Below are positions 1 to 13,600 of a stretch of DNA of 64,000 bases, piece by piece. Made by a program: the position numbers and the translations under genes. Positions within the stretch are counted from its first letter, which is position 1. Every line of letters starts with the position of its first letter. Source of the DNA: Vitis vinifera (lineage: Eukaryota > Streptophyta > Magnoliopsida > Vitales > Vitaceae); the NCBI RefSeq assembly GCF_030704535.1, contig NC_081818.1, positions 26,451,001-26,515,000 on the forward strand, given 5' to 3'. The notes beneath the pieces were generated by a model. That model searched no databases. It worked only from the letters and a program-made list of their open reading frames with translations, and had not been told where the DNA came from.

Positions 1-291
1 GTGGAGCAGAAGCAGGTGGCGCAGCAGGAGGCGGAGCGCTCCAAGTTTGTAGTGGCCAAGGCGGAGCAGGAACGTAGGGCCGCAATTATTCGGGCAGAGG
101 GTGAGAGCGAGTCTGCCAAGCTCATCTCGGATGCCACTGCTGCTGCAGGAATGGGGTTGATTGAGCTTAGGAGGATTGAGGCTTCAAGGGAGATTGCAGC
201 TACTCTGGCGAAAACACCCAATGTGGCTTACTTGCCTGGTGGGAATAACATGCTTTTGGGGCTGAACCCTACTATTGCGGGAGGGCGTTGA
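1..291 (+). CDS. PHB: Prohibitin, C-terminal part (gene starts outside window)
   Basis: The first 96 codons are open from base 1 and end at TGA 289-291. They encode the last part of a plant type-I prohibitin: an Ala/Glu/Lys-rich coiled-coil segment (about residues 1-45), then the [17 protein letters not shown] stretch and a YLPGG tail, both typical of PHB3/PHB4-like proteins. Prohibitins form ring complexes in the mitochondrial inner membrane and support respiratory assembly and stress responses. The GTG at base 1 is simply an in-frame codon; the true start and the SPFH domain lie to the left. It is the only host gene here on the plus strand. Family assignment is firm; the exact paralogue is not. 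Confidence 0.93.
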   Translation: MEQKQVAQQEAERSKFVVAKAEQERRAAIIRAEGESESAKLISDATAAAGMGLIELRRIEASREIAATLAKTPNVAYLPGGNNMLLGLNPTIAGGR

Positions 292-2240
292 ACTGGTGAA
301 CTCAATTTTCTTATTTTTCCTATTGAACTTGAATTTCATATGCGAAATTGCTAGATGTTTTCTATGTTTATTATTGCTCAGATTCCAGTTGATTACTTCA
401 AGAAACTTAGGTTTTATTTCTACTGAACCCTTTTTCTTTAATCTCTTTTATTCTTCAATTCTTCCCTGGGAAATGTATTATAAGAGGATTAAACTGACAT
501 TTTCCAATCACACAATTTAGAATTACTTGTTTGAAGATGGAGCCCGTGTGAAGATTTTATGATAGAAATGGGTTTGGCCAAGTTGTCTGATTTGGTTATT
601 TTGAACTGATGAAAGATGGAATGGTGAGGTCCATAGTTTTAAAAGGTGCAGCGGTCACCTAAGACACAACAGTCTCCTATAGCTGAAGTGCGAGGCGCAA
701 CAGAAGGCGCACACATGAGTGAAGTGAAATGCAACTAAGGATACCCATCAATTTTGTAAAATATGATTCAAAATCTAATCCAATCAATAAAAAATTTAAG
801 ATTTGAAACATATAAAAGAAGCATTCATTAAAAAAGTAATAAAATTATATAAATTTAAAAAAGAAAAGTGTTTAAAAGAAAGAGTAAAGCCAACAAGGCG
901 TGCCTTTGCAATAAGGCGCATATCTTGGCATAGAAGGCACTATAACTAGGGAGTGATGGCGCCTTGAGCCTAGGCGTGCTTTAAGCGTGCCTTTTAAAAG
1001 GACTGCTGGTTTTGACATTGTTTTTGTGTGGCACAATTTGTAGTGCCTTAGAGTCATGATAATTTTTGCTAAGCATGGTCAATTTCAAAGAACTTAACTC
1101 AAATCTCAAAGGGACCCTCTCATTATTTGTGCACTTAATGCACCAACAGATTCAAATAGATATGTTGAAATGGAGATCCATTTGTGCTGATATTGCTACT
1201 CTGTACAATATTTAGCATCTTCCAGTTAATTATTATTCAAATCTTTTATTTGATGGAGATCATTGGGTGGGTAGAATATCATGTTTGAGTATAATGTTAA
1301 ATTCACAGTTTTACTAACTTGATATGACCTCTCTAACTCCATTTGCAAGAGTCAGTAGATTCCTCATTTGGTGTAATGCATGATTTGATCCTTACTTAAT
1401 CAAAGGATTTAGTGGTTTATTTGGAATAGTTTTAAATATAGTTACCAATCATACCTGCATCAGTTTATCAGTTTCCTAATTTTATCTTAAGTTTATGATA
1501 ATGATTACCTTCTGTTCACATTCATTGGCCCTCTGCATGCACAGGGTATATGACTTTTTTATAAATTCACATCCTATGTTTTACTTGATTTGACCTTCCA
1601 TGTTTCAATTATGGGATCTTAGGGTCCATCAATACATCTAGGATAGCATGTTGGATATATATTGGCTTCATTTAGATGTAATTTTTGCCCAAAGCTAACA
1701 TTATCGTGGAAACTCATTGAATGAATTGATAATCTACCTGCTTAGTTGGCAATATTTATTGTGCCAGTGTTAACTTGGAGTGGGGAAGTTCCTTTTTTGA
1801 ATCCTTTAACTTCAATGTTTTGAGACGGTTTCATCGGTAGGACTGAATTTTGTAAAGCAAGGGAAAATTGGTTTAAAATAACTATAGTAATTTCTCCTTC
1901 TGGGACAGGATCAAGATGTACTGCATTGCCAAAAAATATTATAGATGGCTGTCCTTTTATTCATTATCATGATGTTGGAATTTAGTTTTTCCATGTGGTT
2001 GCACATTTCATGATGCCACTCAATGTGAAACACTTTATGTTTTAAGTTCTTTTTGTGATTGAAGATTCTGATTTTTTCTTTTTCTTTGTTTGCAGGGTCT
2101 TGATTTACAGCATGATCCAACCCGGGATTGAAGTGAATTTTGTTTAGTATATTTTGGTCCACTCAATGCATGATTTCATTTTTCTTCTTCTGTGCTGGTA
2201 GACATCTTAGATCACAATCACCTGAACATAATAAATAGTT
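292..2240 (+). other. Prohibitin 3' flank, possibly including a 3'-UTR intron
   Basis: No coding sequence is recognised here. The stop is followed closely by a possible donor (CTG|GTGAAC near 295), and a good acceptor (pyrimidine tract then TTTGCAG) lies at about 2085-2096. After it come roughly 130 bases with an AATAAA-type signal near 2229. A spliced 3'-UTR is therefore possible but unproven. A decayed repeat occupies 632-1000. Confidence 0.25.
632..1000. mobile_element. Decayed hAT-like non-autonomous element
   Basis: The left end reads CATAGTTTTAAAAGG and the right end CCTTTTAAAAGG in inverted form. The ends are rich in GGCGC/GCGCC words (AGGCGC, GGCGCC, TAGGCG). The same terminal style is seen in the element at 32234-32997, where an 8-bp duplication is clear. 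Here no clean target duplication could be found, so the right boundary is approximate. Confidence 0.45.
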
Positions 2241-3229
2241 GAAACTATATAATTTGGAAACCCCCCTTTACAATGATGCTGAAGATGTAAACATCAGTTT
2301 TTAAACATTTGGAGCACGATCCTCTGTTTCTTGCCTGTCAATTAAATTGATTGAATGCTTTTTGCCAAATGCAAGTCTTGTTGCTTCATTCTTCTTAATA
2401 TTTCATTGGTTTAATAGCCTTGTGATGATGGTCAGTATTCGATTTCATCTGTTTGATAGCATAGTAGTGAAGGTCCAAAACTCTATTTAATCATGCCAAC
2501 TGATGTTGGGGCAACCTTGTCCATGTATTGCAGTTGGTTATGTGGGTATGACCATGTCTGGTGATACACTCTAGGATATACAGACGAGCACTATAGGGAT
2601 CCCTTGGTATGGACATTCCTTTTGACTGATTCATAGAGCTGGCTGTCTTATTTTTTCCTATTATCCTCCCGAACTTTTACTGCTAGATTATACCATACCA
2701 TTTTGTTAATTTGAAAACGATGCTGTTGTCAGGATTCAAGCAGAGCCTTAATATTTCTTAGGAAGAAGCTTCATCCAAACAATTCTTGCTGGAGGATTGA
2801 CCATATTCCCATTAGAACTGTTGGTGATTGAAAGAACTGAAATCAGAATGTTCTTTCCATGTCCTAAATAAGGCCTTTTTGGATCATAAATTGGCATTGA
2901 AAAGCCACCATGAGCAATTCCTCCCCAGATTACGGGTCTGGATGTCATTTTTGGTAAAGTATTTGTATTCCGGGTTTCACAATATTTTGAAACCAGGTAG
3001 TTGAAAAACATCTTGCCAGATTTTAGAAAATTTGAAAGATCTGTCATCTGTGATGATAATATCATGATAGGATTTACCTCTCACAATTAAGAATTTCTAG
3101 ATGGTTGCTTGAAAAATTGGCCCAGTTTATGGAGTTTATTTTACAAATTTTCCAGCAAAGGAGAGACTATGGAATGCAGCCCCCCAACCCCTCGTTTTTG
3201 GTGTTTATTCCTAAAAATGTCGAGTAGAA
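2241..3229. other. Intergenic, no feature recognised
   Basis: AT-rich sequence with only short, non-conserved open frames on either strand. No splice-supported coding segment, RNA gene or clear repeat was identified between the prohibitin flank and the LINE fragment. Confidence 0.4.
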
Positions 3230-3560
3230 GATACAATGAATTTCAGATTGCAAAAGGTGATATGCTGCATTTGATTGCGGATAAAGCGAAATGGAAGAGG
3301 GGGAGATGGAATGGAAGTCAGTCACCTCTCATTTGCAGATGATACTCTTCTCTCTTGTAAAGTGAATGTGGAGTATCTGAGATACTAAAAAAATTCACAT
3401 AAGAGTGAGATGATCCTTGTTGAAGATTTGTTAGGGGTGGAGAGCTTGGCCAACTTGTTTGGTTGTAGGCTTGGATGCCGTTCCTTTGTCTTACCTTGGT
3501 TTGCCCTTGGACTCTTATCAAGCAACACCATACCACGTTTCCTAATCTACCTGTCTTTGT
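3230..3560 (+). mobile_element. LINE (L1-type) reverse transcriptase fragment
   Basis: On the plus strand a reverse transcriptase catalytic block (SFADDTLL) is encoded around 3329-3352. About 100 bases downstream, in a disrupted frame, come KSEMI and LANLFGCRLG, matching the segment after the FADD box in plant L1 ORF2 proteins. No complete open frame remains and no target duplication was found. It is a short dead LINE fragment between prohibitin and GAPC. Confidence 0.6.
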
Positions 3561-4204
3561 GTGGGAACCCAACGATTCATAGATAGTTAAGTTCAAGACA
3601 ATCTAAAATGAAGAAAAATCCATCATGTGAATTGGGCAAAGGACAAAAAGCATGGAGGGTGGAGAATTAGAGACTGGGTTATTTGAATGAAGTGCTACCA
3701 GGCAAGCGACTCTGAAGATATGCTCACAAGCTTGTGCATATCTGTTATGCCTCTGTTTATGCGGGATTTCTATATGAATTTCTGCTTGCCTATCAACCGA
3801 GAAGAGGGGAAAAAATTCTAAGTATGTATTCATTAGAGTCTGCAAATGCCTTTCTACTTATCAGCATTGTTGCTCATAAGTCATAAGTTCTTGTAACTGA
3901 GAATAAAGGGTTCAATGCAGCTACCCCGTAATAAGAAAAAAAAACCCAAATATTTCCAAAAATCCAAACCATTTGCAGCAAAAAAATAAAAGGAGAAAAA
4001 GCCGGTATTATTAGTAAGAAATCTCAAGTTCCGTTTGACACCAATACAACTAAAAAAGATGGTAGGATCGTAGATATCAGAAGAGTCAGCATGCTGGATA
4101 TAACCAGTCTTGGTGTAATGTAATATATCTCATCCCCTAGACTGTTATTTCGAATCATCTCTCATGAGCCCTTGCTGAGCTGAAAATTCTGGGTCCAAAA
4201 CTCC
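3561..4204. other. Intergenic and GAPC 3' flank
   Basis: No coding sequence recognised. The part nearest 4204 should contain the 3'-UTR of the minus-strand GAPC gene; I could not place its polyadenylation site with confidence. Confidence 0.35.
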
Positions 4205-6401
<2,197 letters not shown>

Positions 6402-6501
6402 GGCTGGTGGGTTGTAGAGAGGAGGAAGCGTAAGACAAATATGGAATGCAGAGAGGAGGAAGAGTAATGGCAAGGTGGTGAGGAGAAGGAAGGAGGGGTG
6501 T

Positions 6502-6512
6502 TTATATAAAAG
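6502..6512 (-). promoter_or_regulatory. Likely TATA box of GAPC
   Basis: A TTTATATAAA-type element lies about 100 bases upstream of the GAPC start codon on the minus strand. That would place transcription start near 6475 and give a leader of about 70 bases. Position and sequence fit a plant core promoter; there is no direct proof. Confidence 0.55.
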
Positions 6513-7686
6513 AAAATGGGAGGCCAGGTGGATGCATAACCGGTGATTTCCACGGGCTCATCGCCTTAGCATTGGTATCCGTACGACTTGTATTTTGGTG
6601 GACATAGTAAAATCATCTTATTTCCTGATAACTGCTTTCAACTCTTAAACCACCATGAATGGGGAAGATGCGAGTTTTTTTCCCATGAGAAGTTTTTTTT
6701 TTTTTTTTTTTTTTTTATTCTAGATTTTCCACGTATTTTAAATTTTAAAAGAATTTAACTATTGTAAGGAAGATTACTTTTTCTACCCTCGTCAAGTACA
6801 AGATGTTACAAATGCTCTTATTACTTGTTAGTTAAGTCTTATTGTTTTGAATCTGAATCTTGTTGAATGATTTATTGGAATCATTTGAATCATTTGTTTG
6901 ATATAATATCAAATTAATTCCATAATATTTTTTATTTAATAAATATTCAATTCTCATGTTCCACCAAGCACAAGGCATATGTGAAGAATGGAGACGGTGG
7001 CTTGAATTTAAGCTTTGGAAATGGAATCACAAACTAGGTAGCTTGTAGAAGAACAAAGAGTCTGATTGGCTATGTGATTTAAAAATAAGTTTTTATTTTT
7101 AAAAACAATAAATCATTTTTAAAAATTTCTTACATTGTTATTTGAAAACAATTTTTGAAAATAAAGTAAGATAAATAACAATTTTTAGAGAACAAATAAG
7201 AGTTGTTTTAACCATTGACAAAAGGAAAATGTAAACCTGTTTGACCATGTTTTCTTAAATTTATTTTTAAAAACTATTTTTAAGTGAAAGAATAAAAAAC
7301 AAATATAAAAAAACATGGCCAAACATAACCTAATTTTTCTAAAACCAATGTGATAGCAGGTTTGGTAGGAGGTTATGTCTTCAAATATCATTTTTGGGTC
7401 TAGTACCTACTGGCTTCTGAATCCAAATATCTATCCTAAATGCAACTGAAAAATCGCATCACATGTTGAAAATCACAACTTCAAAAAGCAGAGGATGAGG
7501 AGAAGCAAATAAACAAGAGAACCCCACAGGCTGACACAAAATTAGCAGGCCAAATAGTTTATGGTAGTTTGGTTGATACAGTACTTATAATACACAGAAG
7601 TTAACAAACTGGGGAAAAGGATAAGCTTAAAGAGCCAATTCTAAGGGATGGCTTTAAAGCTCTGTGATGGAAAGAGAACAAAATTT
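6513..7686. other. GAPC upstream region and GT-1 3' flank
   Basis: No coding sequence recognised. It contains an uninterrupted run of 24 T at 6693-6716 and then AT-rich DNA. The part next to 7686 should hold the GT-1 3'-UTR. Confidence 0.4.
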
Positions 7687-10600
7687 CTAGTCCCCCAGAA
7701 GTCTCACCCCCTGGTACATTGCTCCAGAATGGAGATCATCCAAGGTGTGAAAGCTTCTGTACCCAGTCAACTCTCTTAAGCCTATCAAGCCACGTCGGGC
7801 AAGAAAGTCACGGAAATCCTCTTCTGTATACAATGTTTTCTCTTCCGTTCGGACAGTTATGCGATCAGGGTCATCATAGAGGCAGACCTTTATGGTCACT
7901 CCTGCCCACAGAAAAGAACAATGAATAAGAATGGGGCTTCAATTGTTTATAAACAACTTCCAGTTTGCTTATGGGGAAAGATCATGTTTATATTCTAGAT
8001 ACCTTCATCAAGGTGGAGTGTGTAATTCCCAAGAGGCATGTCCCTGTCAAGACATCGGACGACTCCATCTTCATCCTCCAACCAAAATGCCCGTTTAGTT
8101 CGTAAATTGAAAGCACTCTTGATTGCATCCTTGATTGCACCTAGATTTCCATCAATACCAATTCTTCTGGTGTATTCACCCCATTTGACTGATATGACCC
8201 TTCCACCATAAGAAGAGTGGCCCTCCCCACCTGCCACCATAAAAGAAAATAAAAAATAAATAAAAGAAATGAATTGTATACGTCAAACTGCATGGATGAA
8301 TTTTTATAAGACAAAATAATCGAAATTTCACATATAACAAAGACGTCATTATTCAAAAACTATGGACTTCAAAGGCATGTGTTAAGTGTACTGACATCCA
8401 AGTGACATCCAAGCAAGGATATTATTGACAAGGCAAAGTCATAAAGCTGAAATACAGACAAAATCTAGATTTCCTGGAACGTGAAGTTTTTTTATAGAAT
8501 AACATATCAAATGAGAACAGTTCCCATCAAATGAGCTCAGGTATGCGCCTTGGGGAGGATCCACTTGCAAGAGTATTGAAGTGGTTCCTCTCTCTCTTAA
8601 ATATCAACCCACCCTAATCCCCCAATGACCGACTTAAATATCTGTTACATCCATTTTACAGTTCATAACAACTCAAAATTCACTTTCCATGGTAAATCAC
8701 CTTCTTTCTTCACTGTAAGGATTGAACAGTTTCAGAGCAATGTGCCAAACAGGTCATTAAAATATCTTGAGTAACAATCAGATCTCATTGTTAAACATTG
8801 TTCATCCATCCAAAGACAAAAAGTATCCAATGCACTTACAAAGAAATAGAGTTTAGAAGGAAAAAATAACTTCAGACTTCAAAATTTAAGTTGAAAGTAT
8901 ACCATTCCCAGGGGTCTCTCTCCAATTCCAAGGTGGGACTCCACTGGCTGCAACTGCATCAGCTGCCGTAATTGCAAGAGGATCACCATCATGATCCAAA
9001 GGCCTTTCAAGGTTGACTGTTGACCGGCCACTAGCTACACAAGTAGTGAAAAATGTCCCATAGAAACTCAAAGATTCCCACTTATACAAAAGCATGAACA
9101 ATATATATGATTTTTGAATTGTTAAGGCAAATATGCGACTTGTAAAAGAAAAAGGCACAATTACATGAGAGCACCTACTCCTGATTTATTAGTAGTTTAT
9201 GAATATCAATCCAAATCCAACGATTTAAAAGTGAACAGAAAAATAAAGCATGTGCAAAAAGTCGCAGAAATATACTTGAATGGTTTATAAATAAGACTGC
9301 AGTCTCTAGGAAGGACACAGGTATTTAGTCTTGCTCTGAAACTGTGGCAATGTTACTTGACTAGGAGTACACCGGTTTCAGAGCAATACACAGGTGGCAG
9401 TGTTACTTGACTGGGAGGACACAGGTCATGACAAAGAAGTTAATCATATGCAAGTATGATTCAACTTGGACTTTCTGGGCTCGATATCTAGAAAGCCTTA
9501 AGAGTGTGCTCTATCATGCCAACCCCCATCAAAGGATTTGTTTCCAATGGGAAGACTAATTCTAAGGGCAGTAGGAATGCCCCCCATGTGAAAAACTTGC
9601 CATTCTGGGTACTTAATTTACTTTCCAGAAAGAGGAATAGAAGAAATTTGAATGTTGAAAAGTGGCTCAAGAAGTCTGTCCATCATTGTATCTATGTGTC
9701 TCTATTGCATGGAACTTTTTCACTGATTCTTTCTCTGAGTTCCTTGAATTCATAGTTTCACTAAATATCATGGTATCATAAAAATTAGTCAATAATGAAA
9801 CTCTAAGATAGAGTCATGAACCAAAAAAATTGGAAAACATTTTGGCTTTGTTTTTCTGGGGAGATTTTCATTCAAGCACTGGATGAAAAGAGTTAGAAAG
9901 GACTCATGCAGGGTCTTATTTGACTTGAGACAGTTGTTTTAGCAAAGAAATAAGTATCATGTAGATGATAGATCATGATCAAGGACATCAATGACTGAAG
10001 ATGTAACTGGAGAGTGAAGACAATTGGTAAAGAGACAGAATTTTGCAAGAGGCATAAACTTAAATTAGTGGTCACTATTGAGGCCACATCTGTTTGCCTA
10101 TTTTTGGATGAACTAATTGGTTCCATAGAGGAAGAATACCATGGCACTTGTTTTTTGCAGCAAAGTTTTAATTGCTTGGTCCAAAATCAGGGTAAATGCC
10201 AGGTTAAAACAAAGGATAAGTCAAAAGGTTCTAAAATAAAATGAAGTGTAGGACTGGGACTGAATTAAAGAAATAGAACTTCAATAAAATAAGACAAGTA
10301 TAAACGGAAGAAAAATAGAGCAATAGCCATTAATTATTAAAAATGATCATTCCGTTATATTGGTTTAATCATCTAGGAAAAAAAAAGGAAGAAAAATATA
10401 TTTGCTACTATAGAAAAGGGAACCACGGGTTTGGTTACCATAGAAAAGGGAACCATGGGTTTGGTTACTATAGAAAAGGGAACCCTGGGTTCTCACAATT
10501 TGCTTCTGAAAATGCACAGACCTCCAGCCACAAAGAAAAATCTCATCAGAATCAAGAACAAGGAATGATTTAAATATTTGATCACCAAGATAAGTTCCAT

Positions 10601-13600
10601 GAATACAATATTTGCATAATAAACACTAGATATAATTTAAGAACTCCCTTGAGATAGAAAATTCAGAAAGAAGGATAAATAAATAAATAGAGGTACAATT
10701 AAACCTAATAAAGCAGTACAACCAAAGCGATATTCTACCACACAGCGCAAAACAAATTAGAAAGTAAGAGGTGTAACTAAATCCTAAAAACACAGATTCA
10801 ATAGAATAATTATGAAGCTATATCAATAAACCATACATGAACTACTCATCACAAATATAAAAGGTATTGCACAGAGATCACTGTGCAACAAAGCGATTTG
10901 AACTGAGCAAGTAGTACCCGTCTCTGGTGAAGAAATACACAATCTTTTTCTCGCAGGGAGATCCATTCTTTTATAAGAAGATGCTAAACATAGGGCATAC
11001 CGCCGGAAGTAGAATAGCCTTTTTCCTTTTTCTTGTTTTTATGTCAACAGAAAGGGTAGAAGACATGGGTAACGGGTATAAGTAAAAGCCAGCAGTGCAT
11101 CATTTGCTTGCATCATTTTCTTTTAAGTGCCATAATGTCATGACTCCTTACAAGGAAAAAAATAATTTAATTAATGTGAAGTTTGGATGGTTTTCTTTCT
11201 ATAAGGGAAGAGATTTGATGAGCTTCTATTTACACCGTAGATGGTTAAACAGTCCTGGCTACTGACCTGAAAATGGTGCATCTGGGTCCAATCCAATTTG
11301 GCAGTTAATCAGGTTAAGTTGGTTCATGACATGAAAGATAATTTTGAGGAAGAAATCAGCTAATAATCAACAAACCTAATAAAAGCAAACAATTCATACC
11401 AAAGCCATAAGAGTAATACAGTTTTGTTTCAATAATTCAACCATCACATTGGATATCGGTACTGATAGTATCCCAGGTTTTCAAAACTAGATTTCCTTTT
11501 AGATCATGAACAAGGCATAGGCTTAACAGTTATGCATTATATATATATATATATATATATTGATCAGAAACAAAAGATATATTAATTAATGATAAGAAAA
11601 CATAAGAAGGATGAGAAATCCTCCCCATGAAATACAAACATGATCAAAAGACCCAAGAAACCCTCCGCTCTACAAGGGGATGTGTACTAACAGTTATGCA
11701 TTATATCAAACAATCGGGTCACAGCACACAATAGGTTAGCCATACACCTAATGTACCGTAAACCCATCAAGTACCTATGTATGCATCAGCCATGTAGAAA
11801 TCTCCATAAGCAATGCACCAGTGTATCAGTTAATAGATGGTTTCAAATACCATAGTCATTTTTTTGATAAGTAAAGCAATTGTATTAAAAGCACCTAAAG
11901 TATACACGATGTATACAAGGCCAAAAAAGGAGGGATAGACAAAAAACAACGCCCTCGCTTCACTTGCAGCCTAATCAATCTATGAAATCTAAAAGGAATA
12001 AAGAAGTAAACTCTATGTGTACCCTAACCCACTCCAAAAACATGTACATGAAGGAGCATAAAATAGTATGGTCTGTTAGTTCAGAATCTTTAAAGGCTCT
12101 TTGGTTTCTCTCCTTCCATAAGGTCCAAAATAGGCACAAAGGCACAACTTTTCAGGCCTTCTTCTTCTTCTTCCCAACAAAGGCACCCCGCTAACTAATG
12201 AAGGCATCCTTGATTGAGAACGACATCACCCACTAAACATCAAATATAGCCAAAATAAGGTGCCACAACATGCTTGCCTTAGGACAATGAAGGAAAATAT
12301 GGTTTGTTGACTCCTCTTCACCCTTATAGAAATAACATCTATTTGGAAGACTCCAACCCCTCCTTTTTAGTTAATCCAAAGTTAGAATTTTTTCCCAAAC
12401 TACTTTCCAAGCAAAGGAGATGACTTTCATTGACACCCAAGGATTCCACACCAAGCTTGTGGGGAAACCTTTTGAATAACAACCTACAAAGGAGGAATAG
12501 AAAGATTTGACAAAAAAGGTGCCCTCCTTTGACAACCGCCAAACCATAACATCCTCTACTCCACTGATCACATGCTCTTACAATCTTCTAAGCAACCCTT
12601 CCACCTCACCTAACTCCCAATCATTTATTTGTCTTGTGAACACTGGATTCCAACAACCAATCTCCCCAACCTACTCCCACATTTCATCTACCTAAGCTTC
12701 TTTATCAATGGCAATTGAAAACAATTCTGGAGAATTCACAGCTAAAGGTTCCTCCCTACACCACCTATCTTTCCAAAACCTCACCCTCTTGCCATCTCCC
12801 ACCCTAAAGCCAATCCTATCATTAAACCCCTTCCACATCAAATCGCCTTCCAAAGACCCACCCCATAGCCTTTCTTAGAAATTCTAGAACACCATTGATG
12901 GGGGAAAGCCTTTTAAAGTTTATTCAAGGAGGAAGGGGAAGACCTAAGTAAACTTTAAGTAAGATTAATATTAATTAGAATTGAATTAGGATTAGTATTT
13001 GTTGGAGTCTAATTAGGATTACCTAGTTGAGTTATAATATAATTAGAATTTGAGTCATGATAGGTTATTAGAGTCTTAGTAGACTTTGGATATTATAATT
13101 AGAATTACAATTATAATAGGTTATTAGAGTCCTAGTAGACTTTAGATTTCTTAGAGAAGCCTATATATAGGCTAATTAATGTAAATCAAATGGATGGATT
13201 GATATTAATAATATTATGTTTTCTTTCATTGCAAGGTTGCAACCCTCAATGGTGAGACTCCATTGATTTTCTTCTAGGTGAGACTCCTAGAAGGCCTTCA
13301 TGAGACTCTAAGGCTTTTGATCTTTTCTTCGTTGTTTTTTTCTTTCTCTCTATTTCTTATATTATATTTTTCTCTACCATAAAATTTATTCATTGTTCCT
13401 CTCCTTACACCCTAAAAATAAAACCCTAGTCCACCTACCCTTGAGAGTAGGCAACCATCCTAGGGTTGTCCTACATCAATTTTGGTATCAGAGTCAAAGT
13501 TCTTGGCTTGAAGGCATATGCAATTAAGGAGCCGAGCAACTTATGCAAGCATGAGTTCCAAAAAAACTTTTAGCAATCAAGATGCCGCTACAATACGCTT

